This document shows, in pieces, positions 29,094 through 38,125 of a DNA stretch of 64,000 nt. Location of the stretch: NCBI RefSeq assembly GCF_039543205.1, contig NZ_BAABJH010000005.1, forward strand, positions 112,028 to 176,027. The letters run 5' to 3'. The notes below the pieces were generated by a model, which worked only from the letters and a program-made list of their open reading frames with translations, did no database searches and had not been told where the DNA came from. Origin of the DNA: Flaviramulus_B aquimarinus. GTDB taxonomy: Bacteria > Bacteroidota > Bacteroidia > Flavobacteriales > Flavobacteriaceae. The position numbers and the translations under genes were made by a program. Within the stretch, counting starts at the first letter, position 1. Every line of letters begins with the position of its first letter.

Positions 29094-30020
29094 TTACTTT
29101 TCTAATATTTTTTGTGAATGTTTTAGAGATTTACTTAGTGAAGCTCCTTGAAATAATAATAAGTTTATAAAAGTAAATTTTTTTGGCTTTATTATAGATT
29201 TAAGAAAATATTGTATAATCATGATTGTTTTTAAAACTAAATAACTTAAATAAGAAGAATTCTTTTTAAGTACATATAATAAAGATAGTTTTAGTTCTTT
29301 TTTTATATTAATATTTTTTGACGTACTTTTTCCTCTAAAGTGAATGTATTGTGCACTAGGTACTAAATAACACGCATGTCTATCCTTTAATTTACTTATT
29401 CTATATGCTAAATCAGTTTCTTCGTAATACAGAAATATGTTCGTATCAAAACCTCCAACAGCATTAAAAGCATTTGCTTCTGCAAAAAGAAAAGATCCTG
29501 GTATACAGTTCACTTTTATCGGATCATGATATTTTCTGTTCCTTTTAGGGTATTCTTTAGGGTTGAGTTTTTCAAGTACTTTTCTGCCAAATAATTCACG
29601 CTTTAATGTTAAAAAATGATCGAACGATTTTAAAACATTATCATCTTCATCAAACCCTTGTGGAGAACAAAGAGCTATATTGTTGTTGTGTTCTAGAAAT
29701 TCTGAAAGTATAGATAAACAGTCGTTTTTAACCAAAGTATCATTATTCACAAAAGCATAGTATTTTGCATCTGCAAATTGTACGCCCAGCATGTTTCCAC
29801 CACCAAATCCTGTATTTATTTTACTTCTAAAAAGTGTTAAATGGTCTATGTCTTGAAGCTCTTTTTTTAGTATGAGATAATCATCGTATTTTGAAGCGTT
29901 ATCGACAATAATGATTTGATAATTAAGTTCTTTTGAAGTGTTGTCAATAAGAGATTTAACGGCATTAATTGTGAAATCTGAAGAGTTATAATTTATTAAA
30001 ATTACAGCTATTTGATACAT
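29094..30020 (-). CDS. Glycosyltransferase family 2
   Basis: 308 residues. GT-A fold: VILINYNSSDFT start, IIIVDNASKYDD, and the metal-binding acidic pair in AFVNNDTLVKND. NTGFGGGNMLG and YYEETDLAYRISK are characteristic of rhamnosyltransferase-like (WbbL-type) family 2 enzymes. The C-terminal 70 residues are hydrophobic/basic and may lie on the membrane. First gene of the minus-strand trio 30020-27333. The transferred sugar is not determined. Confidence 0.85.
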   Translation of the reverse strand: MYQIAVILINYNSSDFTINAVKSLIDNTSKELNYQIIIVDNASKYDDYLILKKELQDIDHLTLFRSKINTGFGGGNMLGVQFADAKYYAFVNNDTLVKNDCLSILSEFLEHNNNIALCSPQGFDEDDNVLKSFDHFLTLKRELFGRKVLEKLNPKEYPKRNRKYHDPIKVNCIPGSFLFAEANAFNAVGGFDTNIFLYYEETDLAYRISKLKDRHACYLVPSAQYIHFRGKSTSKNINIKKELKLSLLYVLKKNSSYLSYLVLKTIMIIQYFLKSIIKPKKFTFINLLLFQGASLSKSLKHSQKILEK

Positions 30021-30217
30021 AGTTACAGTGGGTTAGCAAACAAAAATAGAAAAGATTTTTATATTACGTCTATAACATTAAAGTATTTATACTTCTATTT
30101 TCTTAATCGTGTTTTCATACATTTGCAATTCAAAATATGTATTACCCTATTTATTTATACTTTAAAAATATGAAAGCGTAATCTTAGGTGTTTAATGCCT
30201 TATAATTAAAAGTAAAT

Positions 30218-31261
30218 ATGCACAACTTAGGAGAAAACCTTTATTTTATAATATGCCATAAATGGAAATATCTTTGGGCTATATTTTGCTCGAAATTTTA
30301 TTCTTCTAAAACGTCTAAAACGTCTAAAACGTCTAAAACGTCTAAAGCTGTTGAAAGCTTAGTATATGTTGCAAGAGAAAAAGATAAGGATTGGATTTTT
30401 GGAGCAAAAGTTAGACGTCTATCAAAGTTTTCTGGTTTAAATGCTAAAACTCATTTTCATAATAAATTACGGAATTTACCAGAAGCCGATGGGTATTTTT
30501 ATATTTATCAAAACTATTTTTGTCGCTGTATTCGTAGTACTCCAAGTATTTTACGAAAAAGAAATGTAGTGATGTTTACACATCCAAATTGGTCTGATAA
30601 ATACTCTAAAGTGCATGTGGTTTGGTGCCTCAATAAAGCAGATGTCATTATATGTTTAAACTCCGAAATTAAATCTTCTTTAATTAAAATGGGGGTAAAA
30701 CCTAATTTGCTTAAAGTTTTACATATTGGAACATCTTCAACGTTTTTTTATGACCATGATAGATCAAATGGCGCTGTAGGTTTTTGTTCTAGTTTTCATG
30801 TGCGTAAGAATCCAGATTTAATTTTGGATATCGTTAAGAATTTACCAGACCGAGCCTTTTATTTAATAGGAAGGAATTGGGAACTTTATGAGAATTTTGA
30901 AGACTTAGTGCGATTACCAAATTTCACATATTATAATAATGTACCTTACGAAACTTATCCAGAATTGTATAGTAAAATAGATGTTTTTGTTTCACCTTCT
31001 TTATTAGAAGGAGGGCCAGTGCCGGTATTAGAAGCGATGATGTCTAATTGTGTTCCAGTAGTTTCAAAAACAGGTTTTTGTACAGATTTAATTAACCATG
31101 GTGAAAATGGTTTTTTATTTGATGTAGATGCCACGTATTTGGATGTTATTCCTTTAATAGAAAAGGCGTATACCTTGAAAACCAATATTAGAAAAACAGT
31201 TTTGCCATATACTTGGGAAAATTGTTCAAAAACTATAGATGGCTATTTTTTAAATTCATAA
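30218..31261 (+). CDS. Glycosyltransferase family 4 with TSK repeat near N-terminus
   Basis: 347 residues, ATG start. GT-B C-terminal domain: VGFCSSFHVRKNPDLILDIV, FYLIGRNW, YNNVPYETYPELYSKIDVFV and SLLEGGPVPVLEAMMSN, the donor-binding E-x7-E pattern. An N-terminal hydrophobic stretch (KWKYLWAIFCSKF) is followed by four exact TSK units, which look like an expandable linker unrelated to the fold. It reads into the Kdo-kinase-like gene ten bases downstream. Likely LPS core or O-chain assembly. Confidence 0.85.
   Translation: MHNLGENLYFIICHKWKYLWAIFCSKFYSSKTSKTSKTSKTSKAVESLVYVAREKDKDWIFGAKVRRLSKFSGLNAKTHFHNKLRNLPEADGYFYIYQNYFCRCIRSTPSILRKRNVVMFTHPNWSDKYSKVHVVWCLNKADVIICLNSEIKSSLIKMGVKPNLLKVLHIGTSSTFFYDHDRSNGAVGFCSSFHVRKNPDLILDIVKNLPDRAFYLIGRNWELYENFEDLVRLPNFTYYNNVPYETYPELYSKIDVFVSPSLLEGGPVPVLEAMMSNCVPVVSKTGFCTDLINHGENGFLFDVDATYLDVIPLIEKAYTLKTNIRKTVLPYTWENCSKTIDGYFLNS
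30311..30346 (+). repeat. Four exact 9-bp tandem repeats (ACGTCTAAA) inside a glycosyltransferase gene
   Basis: Four perfect copies in frame encode Thr-Ser-Lys four times. A partial copy (TCTAAA) precedes them. The 9-bp unit means copy-number change alters length without shifting the frame. Confidence 0.95.
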
Positions 31262-31270
31262 TTCTTTATT

Positions 31271-32038
31271 TTGAATAAAAAGCAACACATACAACAAGCG
31301 TTTAAAAACCAAGTAGGTTTATTGGATGATTTTATTTTAAATTTCGATTCTAAAGGAATTCCATTTGGTAATCAAGATAGAAATTCATTAAAATTATTTG
31401 AATTAAACAATAAAACAATAAATGTTAAGTCGTTTAAAGTTCCAAATATAGTTAATCAAATAGCGTATCGGTTTTTTAGAAAAAGTAAGGCGCAGCGTTC
31501 TTTTGAGTATGCTAATAAGCTTGTAGAATTAAATATAGGAACACCTAAACCTATTGCTTATTATGAATTTACCACACCTTTTTTATTTAAGAAAAGTTAT
31601 TATATAAGTGAGCAAATACAGGACGATTTAACTTATAGAGAATTAACCACAGATTTAAGTTACCCTAACCATGAAGCTATACTGAGGGCGTTTACAAGGT
31701 TTACCTATCAGTTGCATGAAAAAGGGGTTCATTTTTTAGACCATTCTCCGGGAAATACCTTAATTCAAATTAATAATGGTCATTATAAATTTTATTTGGT
31801 GGATTTAAACCGAATGGAATTTAAACCTTTGGATTTTGAAACACGAATCAAAAACTTTTCAAGACTAACCATTCATAAGTCAATGATAGAAGTAATGAGT
31901 AGCGAATATGCAAAATGTTCTGGAGAACATTATGATACTATTTTTGATTTAATGTGGCAAGAAACCGAAAACTTTCAAGAGAAATACCATCGTAAACGCA
32001 GACTAAAAAAGAAATTGAAATTTTGGAAAAAGGGTTAA
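31271..32038 (+). CDS. Kdo/WaaP-type lipopolysaccharide kinase-like protein
   Basis: 255 residues. The start is TTG at 31271: there is no in-frame ATG until deep in the kinase core. Kinase landmarks: beta3 lysine in NVKSFKVPN (Lys53), catalytic loop LDHSPGNTL (Asp157, Asn162) and metal-binding YLVDLNRMEF (Asp178), as in LPS core kinases that phosphorylate Kdo or heptose. The basic C-terminus (KRRLKKKLKFWKKG) suggests membrane association. Ten bases after the glycosyltransferase gene. The stop codon shares a TTAA with the convergent neighbour. Confidence 0.8.
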   Translation: MNKKQHIQQAFKNQVGLLDDFILNFDSKGIPFGNQDRNSLKLFELNNKTINVKSFKVPNIVNQIAYRFFRKSKAQRSFEYANKLVELNIGTPKPIAYYEFTTPFLFKKSYYISEQIQDDLTYRELTTDLSYPNHEAILRAFTRFTYQLHEKGVHFLDHSPGNTLIQINNGHYKFYLVDLNRMEFKPLDFETRIKNFSRLTIHKSMIEVMSSEYAKCSGEHYDTIFDLMWQETENFQEKYHRKRRLKKKLKFWKKG

Positions 32039-32796
32039 CCTTTCTGTTTTATTAATTCGCGCAATTTGGTGTATTTTAAAAACGTAATGTTTGCAGTTTG
32101 TACACAAATTACAAACCCGTTTAAACCATCAAGAAAGCCTAATCGAATAAAATAGGCTTTAAAGAATGCCCAGGTTGGGTTGACTACTATTTTCCAAAAA
32201 GGCGCCGTTTTTCCTAAATCATAATATGCTTTAGCTGAAATGCTTGAAAAATGTTCTGTCTTTAAATTAAACTCGGAATATGTTTGGTAGGTCCAATGCA
32301 AAATATCACCTTTTAGGTGGCTGGTTTTTTCTTTTGGATTATTTAAAACAACATTGTCATGAGGATTTATACCTTTCCATTCAGATTTACGCCTGTCAAA
32401 AACCCGTAATTTTTTATTGGGATACCAATCAGAATATTTAATCCACTGGCCACAAAAATTATTAAACCTGTTGCAGTAATAGCCATTAAAATTCCAATTA
32501 GCCTTTAATTCGTTAATAGATTTTTGAAGAGTTTCAGAAAGCGCTTCGTCACCATCTAGAGAAACAATATAATCATGAGATGCTTGAGTAAGCGCAAAGT
32601 TTTTTTGTTCAATGTAACCTAAAAACTCTTGTTCTATAAACTTTACATTGTATTTAGCACAAATAGACTTTGTATTGTCGGTTGAAAAAGAATCGACAAC
32701 CACAATTTCATCAACAACTGAAATTAAAGACTGCAAGCAATTTTCAATATTTCGTGATTCATTATAGGTAATAATAACTCCAGATACTTTAATCAT
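32035..32796 (-). CDS. Glycosyltransferase family 2, WaaE/KdtX-like
   Basis: 253 residues. VSGVIITYNESRNIENCLQS and DEIVVVDSFSTDNT form the GT-A nucleotide-binding part, and IVSLDGDEALSE contains the metal-binding D-x-D. YPNKKLRVFDRRKSEW and GDILHWTY are typical of the lipopolysaccharide core beta-glycosyltransferase WaaE/KdtX branch. Stop codon shared with the Kdo-kinase-like gene, which fits the proposed role in core assembly. Confidence 0.85.
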   Translation of the reverse strand: MIKVSGVIITYNESRNIENCLQSLISVVDEIVVVDSFSTDNTKSICAKYNVKFIEQEFLGYIEQKNFALTQASHDYIVSLDGDEALSETLQKSINELKANWNFNGYYCNRFNNFCGQWIKYSDWYPNKKLRVFDRRKSEWKGINPHDNVVLNNPKEKTSHLKGDILHWTYQTYSEFNLKTEHFSSISAKAYYDLGKTAPFWKIVVNPTWAFFKAYFIRLGFLDGLNGFVICVQTANITFLKYTKLRELIKQKG

Positions 32797-32837
32797 ATTC
32801 TATGTATGGTTTGTCAAAAATAACTATTTTTGTTACA

Positions 32838-33662
32838 ATGAGCACATTCGATTTGTCAGTAATTATAAGTACTTATAACCAACCTAAATGGTTAGAAAAA
32901 GTACTTTGGGGTTATGAATTTCAAACAGAAATTAATTTTGAAATCATTATTGCTGATGATGGTTCTACTATTGAAACTAAAAAGGTTGTGGATAATTTTA
33001 TAGCTTCCACATCAATGACCATTATGCATATTTGGCAAGAAGACAATGGGTTTCAAAAAACAAAGATTTTAAATAAAGCGATTAAAAAGGCTTCATCCAG
33101 TTATTTAATTTTTACTGATGGAGATTGTATCCCTAGACATGATTTTGTCGAAACGCATTTAAGATTAAAAAAAGACAATTGTTTTTTATCAGGAGGGTAT
33201 TTTAAATTACCTAGTATAACTTCTAATACCATAACAAGAGCAAATATAGAGCACCAAGAGTGTTTTAAATTGAAATGGTTACTTGAAAACGGAGTTAAAA
33301 AGTCATTTAAAACTAATAAAATAACAGCTAAAGGCTTTAAAACTTGGTTTTTAAATGCGTTTACACCAACCAAAGCTACATTTGATGGCATGAACGTTTC
33401 TGGTTGGAAACAAGATATTTTAGATGTTAATGGTTTTGATGAACGTATGCAATATGGTGGCGAGGATAGAGAGTTAGGCAAGCGTTTAATGAATAAAGGC
33501 ATAACGTTTAAACAAGTTCGGTATAGTGCCATTTGTTTACACTTGTATCACGAAAGACCCTATAAAAATGAAGAAGCGTTACAGTTTAATAGTTCAATAA
33601 GAAAACTCACAAAAAAAAATAAGTTGGTTTATACTGATTTTGGTATAAACCAATCCAATTAA
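32838..33662 (+). CDS. Glycosyltransferase family 2 (galactosyltransferase-like C-terminal region)
   Basis: 274 residues from the ATG at 32838 (MSTFDLSVIISTYNQP). The longer frame from 32802 would begin only five bases from the divergent gene's start and adds no conserved sequence. GT-A motifs: IIIADDGSTIET, YLIFTDGDCIPR (D-x-D), and GFDERMQYGGEDRELGKRL, the acceptor-side GED motif of this chain-polymerase-like branch. A TATTTTTG sequence lies about ten bases before the ATG. Stop codon shared (TTAA) with glf on the other strand. Confidence 0.85.
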   Translation: MSTFDLSVIISTYNQPKWLEKVLWGYEFQTEINFEIIIADDGSTIETKKVVDNFIASTSMTIMHIWQEDNGFQKTKILNKAIKKASSSYLIFTDGDCIPRHDFVETHLRLKKDNCFLSGGYFKLPSITSNTITRANIEHQECFKLKWLLENGVKKSFKTNKITAKGFKTWFLNAFTPTKATFDGMNVSGWKQDILDVNGFDERMQYGGEDRELGKRLMNKGITFKQVRYSAICLHLYHERPYKNEEALQFNSSIRKLTKKNKLVYTDFGINQSN

Positions 33663-34762
33663 TTTAATTCTTTTTTAACTTTTTGTAAAGCAGAAGCAAT
33701 TATTTGATGCATGTCATAATACTTATACTCGGCTAGTCTGCCTCCAAAAATGGTATTAGATTCTTTTGAAGTTAGTGCTTTATACTGTTGGTATTTATTT
33801 TGATTATCATCATTATTAATAGGGTAGTAGGCTTCTTTTTCTTTTGTCCATTGCTCCGGGAATTCTTTTGTTATAATCGTGTGTTTTTGTTTGCCAAATT
33901 CAAAATGCTTATGTTCTATAATACGTGTATAAGGAACATGATCATCATTATAATTTACCACAGCATTTCCTTGATGGTTTTCTTTTTCTAATCTTGTGTT
34001 TTCAAACCTAAGGGATCGGTATTCTAGATTTCCATATTTATAATCATAGAATTCATCAATTTTACCTGTGAATACTATTTTTTCTGAAAGTGCACTTAGG
34101 GCTACTTTATCCTTAAAAAAATCAATATTTGTTTTTACCTCTATACCTTTTAATAAACCTTCAATTATTTTATTATAACCACCAATTGGAATGCCTTGAT
34201 ATTTATCATTAAAATAATTGTTGTCAAATGTATAACGTACTGGTAATCGTTTAATAATAAAAGCAGGAAGCTCAGTTGCTTTTTTACCCCATTGCTTTTC
34301 AGTATATTCTTTTATAAGGGTTTCATAAACATCTTTCCCAATTAAAGATAAAGCCTGTTCTTCAAGATTTTTAGGGTTTTTATAGCCATATTCATTTATT
34401 TGGTTTTCAATAATAGATTTAGCTTCTTCTGGTGTTTTTGTTCCCCATAATTGATAAAAAGTATTCATATTAAAAGGTAAATTGTATAATTTACCTTTAG
34501 AGATTGAAACAGGTGAATTTACATAATTGTTGAATTCAGCAAACTGGTTTACATAATCCCAGATTGTCTTGTCATTAGTATGAAATATATGAGCGCCATA
34601 TTTATGAACATTAATACCATCCACGTTTTCACAATATACATTTCCACCTGCATGAGCTCTTTTATCAATGACCAAACATTTTTTCCCAGCTTTAGTTGCT
34701 TCATGAGCAAAAACGCTTCCAAATAATCCTGCACCAACAATTAAATAATCATATTTTTGCAT
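33659..34762 (-). CDS. glf: UDP-galactopyranose mutase
   Basis: Flavoenzyme that converts UDP-galactopyranose to UDP-galactofuranose in the cytoplasm. 367 residues, ATG start. N-terminal FAD-binding YLIVGAGLFGSVFAHEA, then GGNVYCENVDGINVHKYGAHIFHT, the family's signature. YTEKQWGKKATELPA, RLPVRYTFDNNYF and the C-terminal FGGRLAEYKYYDMHQ are also characteristic. It stands next to a galactofuranosyltransferase-like gene on the opposite strand, so this strain probably places galactofuranose in its LPS or capsule. Confidence 0.95.
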   Translation of the reverse strand: MQKYDYLIVGAGLFGSVFAHEATKAGKKCLVIDKRAHAGGNVYCENVDGINVHKYGAHIFHTNDKTIWDYVNQFAEFNNYVNSPVSISKGKLYNLPFNMNTFYQLWGTKTPEEAKSIIENQINEYGYKNPKNLEEQALSLIGKDVYETLIKEYTEKQWGKKATELPAFIIKRLPVRYTFDNNYFNDKYQGIPIGGYNKIIEGLLKGIEVKTNIDFFKDKVALSALSEKIVFTGKIDEFYDYKYGNLEYRSLRFENTRLEKENHQGNAVVNYNDDHVPYTRIIEHKHFEFGKQKHTIITKEFPEQWTKEKEAYYPINNDDNQNKYQQYKALTSKESNTIFGGRLAEYKYYDMHQIIASALQKVKKELN

Positions 34763-34817
34763 ACTTTTATATTTTTAACAAAACTAGGATTAAATTTCCT
34801 AAAAACTTTTCAACCTG

Positions 34818-35861
34818 ATGTATTATATTTCTAGAAACTATAAATCATTGTTCAATGCTGCAGGAAAGGCTAAAACAGATTGTGAACATACACTCAGAAA
34901 TATAGGATTTAAGAATTTAGGTTTTAAACAATCTTCAATACCTAATTCAGCTATTGGTACGATTAAGAATTTCTTTGGAATTTCTATAGCTTTATTAAGG
35001 TTGCCTTTTAAGGCTGTAATATGTACACAATATCCTAATAATAAGTTTAGAAAGCTTATCATGTTTTTTGCAAAGCTAAAACGATGCAAAATTATTACCA
35101 TTGTACATGATGTTAGGGTTTTAAAAGGGAGGGTTAAAGACATTAATAAAGAATTATCCAAAATTATAAATTCTGATGTTATTATTGTTCATAATACCTC
35201 TATGAAACAATGGTTTTTAGATCAAGGCACTAAAATACCGATAGTGGTTTTGGGTATTTTTGATTATGTATCAAAAGAAAAACCTATTCAAAATAAAGCA
35301 ACGGTTGAAAAAGAAAAATATAATATTGCTTATGCTGGTGGCTTTGGTGATGGTAAAAACGCATATATTTTTGATTTTGATATCTTAGAAAACAATAGGT
35401 ATAATTTAAAACTTTATGGTGTTGGTTTTGATCCTAATAAACGAAAAGTAAGTGAGGAGAAATCTGTTATTTATTACCAAGGCGCTTTTCCGTCTGATCA
35501 AATAGCTTATAAAATTGAAGCGGATTTTGGATTGGTTTGGGATGGCATTTCAACCAAATCATGTAGCGGAGATTTAGGAGCATACTTAAAATATAACAAC
35601 CCTCATAAAACCTCACTATACCTTGTGTGCGGACTTCCAGTAATAGTATGGGATAAAGCTGCAATAGCCACCTTTATTGTTGAAAACAATCTTGGAATAG
35701 CTGTTTCTAATTTAGCAGATTTGAATAAAATCATGGAAAATTTAACAGAAGCAGACTATAAAACTATGAAGCATAACGTCCAAAAGGTTCAAGAAAAAGT
35801 AATGAAAGGTCAATTTGTTGAGGAGGCTGTAAATAAAGCTATAGAAACTTTAAACGTCTAG
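34818..35861 (+). CDS. Galactofuranosyltransferase-like glycosyltransferase
   Basis: 347 residues, ATG start. The C-terminal half has DFGLVWDGIS, GDLGAYLKYNNPHK and LYLVCGLPVIVW, the hallmark strings of beta-1,6-galactofuranosyltransferases of the WbbI type. The N-terminal half is a diverged GT-B acceptor domain (IITIVHDVRVLKG). Divergent from glf (55 bases between starts), which would supply its donor UDP-galactofuranose. The assignment is from motif memory plus context. A different hexose donor is possible. Confidence 0.8.
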   Translation: MYYISRNYKSLFNAAGKAKTDCEHTLRNIGFKNLGFKQSSIPNSAIGTIKNFFGISIALLRLPFKAVICTQYPNNKFRKLIMFFAKLKRCKIITIVHDVRVLKGRVKDINKELSKIINSDVIIVHNTSMKQWFLDQGTKIPIVVLGIFDYVSKEKPIQNKATVEKEKYNIAYAGGFGDGKNAYIFDFDILENNRYNLKLYGVGFDPNKRKVSEEKSVIYYQGAFPSDQIAYKIEADFGLVWDGISTKSCSGDLGAYLKYNNPHKTSLYLVCGLPVIVWDKAAIATFIVENNLGIAVSNLADLNKIMENLTEADYKTMKHNVQKVQEKVMKGQFVEEAVNKAIETLNV

Positions 35862-36904
35862 TTTTGTAAAAAAGACTTTAATTTATCAAAAAATAGCTCA
35901 GGATTAAATTTATGGTATAAAGCAAAAGTTTCTTTTTTGAGTTTCTTTTCTGGCTTTGTGTACAATTCTGGTTTAAAGTCTTTTAAATGTACACTAATGT
36001 TGTTGCTGTCTTCAAAAAGACCCCAAGTGGCTTTATCTATCCATGGAGAAAATATTGTAAATGTTTTTATATCCAAGGCTTTAGCCATATTTACGGCACC
36101 ACCTTCATTTCCAATTAATGCATCACAATGGTAAGTGATTGCTAAAAAATCTCTTAAACTTTTACCAAAGACATTAAAAAAAATGTGGGTTTTAGTATGG
36201 TCTTCACATAAATTAAAAATTTCCTTAGCTTGTGTTTCTTGTTTTGGTATATAATTAAATAGAATTTGTCCTTGTGTTTGTTGGGCTATTATATCAATGG
36301 CTTTAGCCATATAAGGTGCAGGGTAGGTTTTGTTATCACCACTACCAAGTACACTTATCATATACAGTGGCTTTTTTAAATCGATATGGTATTTTTCTAA
36401 AAAACGCTTGCTGTTAGCAATTTCATGTTTAGTTAAATAGATTTTTGGTTTAATAGATTTGGATTCAATATTTAAGGGACTTAATAATTGCATTCTATTA
36501 GCAATAGCTAAACCAGCTTTTTGATCTGTGCTTTTTTGTCTTTTTATATTATAATTATAAAATAGCGTTGTGTAGTACTTGTGGTATGAAATTCTAGTTT
36601 TTGCTTGCGACACAACGCTTATAAAATTACTAGATAGCTTTGAGTACACATCAATTACGATATCATAGTTTTTATGTTTTACAGATTTGGCGAGTTTAAA
36701 AAAAGCGTTTTTACTGGTTTCCTCTTTTTTAGTGAAAAATATAAAATCATCTATAAAAGGATTGTTTTCTACAACAGGGTAGGTATGTGTGTTAATTAAG
36801 TAATCTAACTGAGCGTCAGGAAATTTTTGACGAAGTGCTTCAAACAATATACTGCTTGTTAACACATCGCCAATCATTTTCTGTTGTATTACTAAAATTT
36901 TCAA
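35858..36904 (-). CDS. Glycosyltransferase family 9 (heptosyltransferase-like)
   Basis: 348 residues. The start is TTG (36904), giving MKILVIQQKMIGDVLTSSIL, which matches the start of this family exactly; no ATG is suitably placed. Family 9 GT-B features: ISVLGSGDNKTYPAPYMAKA and ITYHCDALIGNEGGAVNMAKAL (donor-binding G-x-GG-x-x-H-like loop). These enzymes add heptose or related sugars to the LPS inner core. It shares a CTAG stop with the convergent galactofuranosyltransferase gene. Confidence 0.85.
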   Translation of the reverse strand: MKILVIQQKMIGDVLTSSILFEALRQKFPDAQLDYLINTHTYPVVENNPFIDDFIFFTKKEETSKNAFFKLAKSVKHKNYDIVIDVYSKLSSNFISVVSQAKTRISYHKYYTTLFYNYNIKRQKSTDQKAGLAIANRMQLLSPLNIESKSIKPKIYLTKHEIANSKRFLEKYHIDLKKPLYMISVLGSGDNKTYPAPYMAKAIDIIAQQTQGQILFNYIPKQETQAKEIFNLCEDHTKTHIFFNVFGKSLRDFLAITYHCDALIGNEGGAVNMAKALDIKTFTIFSPWIDKATWGLFEDSNNISVHLKDFKPELYTKPEKKLKKETFALYHKFNPELFFDKLKSFLQN

Positions 36905-36929
36905 AATTAATAATTTTGATTTTTTTATG

Positions 36930-36953
36930 AGTTCTTACGTAAGAGTAAGAACT
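36930..36953. repeat. 9-bp perfect inverted repeat between dapD and the family 9 gene
   Basis: AGTTCTTAC and GTAAGAACT flank a six-base loop. No T-run follows on either strand, so it is not a standard terminator. It could be an operator or an RNA-processing hairpin. Confidence 0.4.
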
Positions 36954-36983
36954 GCTTGCTGCCACTGAATACTGTAAACTCTT

Positions 36984-37799
36984 TTAAACTGCAACATCAT
37001 GCTCACGAAGAGCATCATTAAGCGATGTTTTTTTATTGGTGCTTTCTTTACGTTTGCCTATAATTAATGCACAAGGTACGTTATAACTTCCAGAAGGAAA
37101 TTCTTTAGCATAACTACCTGGTATAACTACAGAACGTGCAGGAACTCTACCTTTATATTGAACGGGTTCATCACCAGTAACATCAATAATTTTTGTGCTC
37201 ATTGTTAATACAACACCAGCTCCTAAAACAGATTCGGTCTCTACACGAACTCCTTCAACCACGATACAACGCGAACCAATAAAAGCATTATCCTCGATAA
37301 TTACTGGAGCGGCTTGTAAAGGTTCTAAAACGCCTCCAATACCAACACCACCTGATAAATGAACATTTTTACCAATTTGTGCACAGCTTCCAACTGTAGC
37401 CCAAGTGTCAACCATAGTGCCTTCATCTACATGAGCACCAATATTAACATAACTAGGCATTAATATCGTACCCGCAGAAATATAAGCACCATGTCTTGCA
37501 ACAGCATGTGGTACCACACGTATGCCTTTTTCAGCATATCCTGTCTTTAATGGAATTTTATCATGAAATTCTAAAGGCCCACACTCGATAGTTTCCATCT
37601 TTTGGATAGGAAAGTATAAAACAACGGCTTTTTTCACCCATTCATTAACTTGCCAACCACCAGTAATAGGCTCTGCAACTCTTAATTTGCCCTTATCTAA
37701 TAAATCTATTACATTTCTTATGGCAGAAGTTGTAGCTTCTTCTTTTAGTAGGTCTCTATTATCCCAAGCTCTCTCTATGATTTGTTGTAATTCAGTCAT
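36984..37799 (-). CDS. dapD: 2,3,4,5-tetrahydropyridine-2,6-dicarboxylate N-succinyltransferase
   Basis: Succinylates tetrahydrodipicolinate in the lysine/meso-diaminopimelate pathway, feeding peptidoglycan. The ATG at 37799 (MTELQQIIERAWDNRD) is chosen over one 12 codons upstream because it is the normal DapD N-terminus; 271 residues. The left-handed beta-helix is visible as hexapeptide-repeat sequence (VNIGAHVDEGTMVDTWATVG, VHLSGGVGIGG). The C-terminal region has YAKEFPSGSYNVPCALIIG. Single gene with its own upstream region. Confidence 0.96.
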   Translation of the reverse strand: MTELQQIIERAWDNRDLLKEEATTSAIRNVIDLLDKGKLRVAEPITGGWQVNEWVKKAVVLYFPIQKMETIECGPLEFHDKIPLKTGYAEKGIRVVPHAVARHGAYISAGTILMPSYVNIGAHVDEGTMVDTWATVGSCAQIGKNVHLSGGVGIGGVLEPLQAAPVIIEDNAFIGSRCIVVEGVRVETESVLGAGVVLTMSTKIIDVTGDEPVQYKGRVPARSVVIPGSYAKEFPSGSYNVPCALIIGKRKESTNKKTSLNDALREHDVAV

Positions 37800-38125
37800 T
37801 GATATATAATTTTCAGCAAATATAATGGGTATCATTTAAAAAGGGTATGAAATAGCCATAATAATAAATGGGTTTATCTAATAAATCTTCAATTTTATTA
37901 GCGGTTTTTCATAGAATGAAATATGCATTTTATCTTTTTACCTAATAGCGTATAGGACAAAATACACAAAAAAGGGTATTTGAGCGATTAAAAATGTATT
38001 TCAACTATTCATCGATAAAAATATTACACTCCTCTTATAATCGAAAATACAAGGCATATAACTAATTTTTTGTGCATTAGTATTGATGTGGATATATATT
38101 TGAACCATCAAACAATGATAAACAG
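37800..38125. other. 326-bp divergent intergenic region
   Basis: AT-rich, no open frame of interest and no recognisable RNA. It separates dapD (minus) from the small secreted protein gene (plus) and must hold both promoters. Only the plus-strand -7 box at 38095 stands out. Confidence 0.6.
38095..38102 (+). promoter_or_regulatory. Candidate -7 box TATATTTG
   Basis: TAnnTTTG, 23 bases before the ATG at 38126. A TTTTTTG lies at 38076-38082, nearer than the usual -33 distance. Confidence 0.4.

Noticed and set aside
27333..36904. Glycan locus as a recently acquired island
   Set aside because: Base composition and codon use look like the neighbours by eye, and no integrase, tRNA junction or direct repeats flank it.
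36930..36953. Terminator for dapD
   Set aside because: The stem is perfect but no T-run follows on the minus strand, so it is listed only as an inverted repeat.
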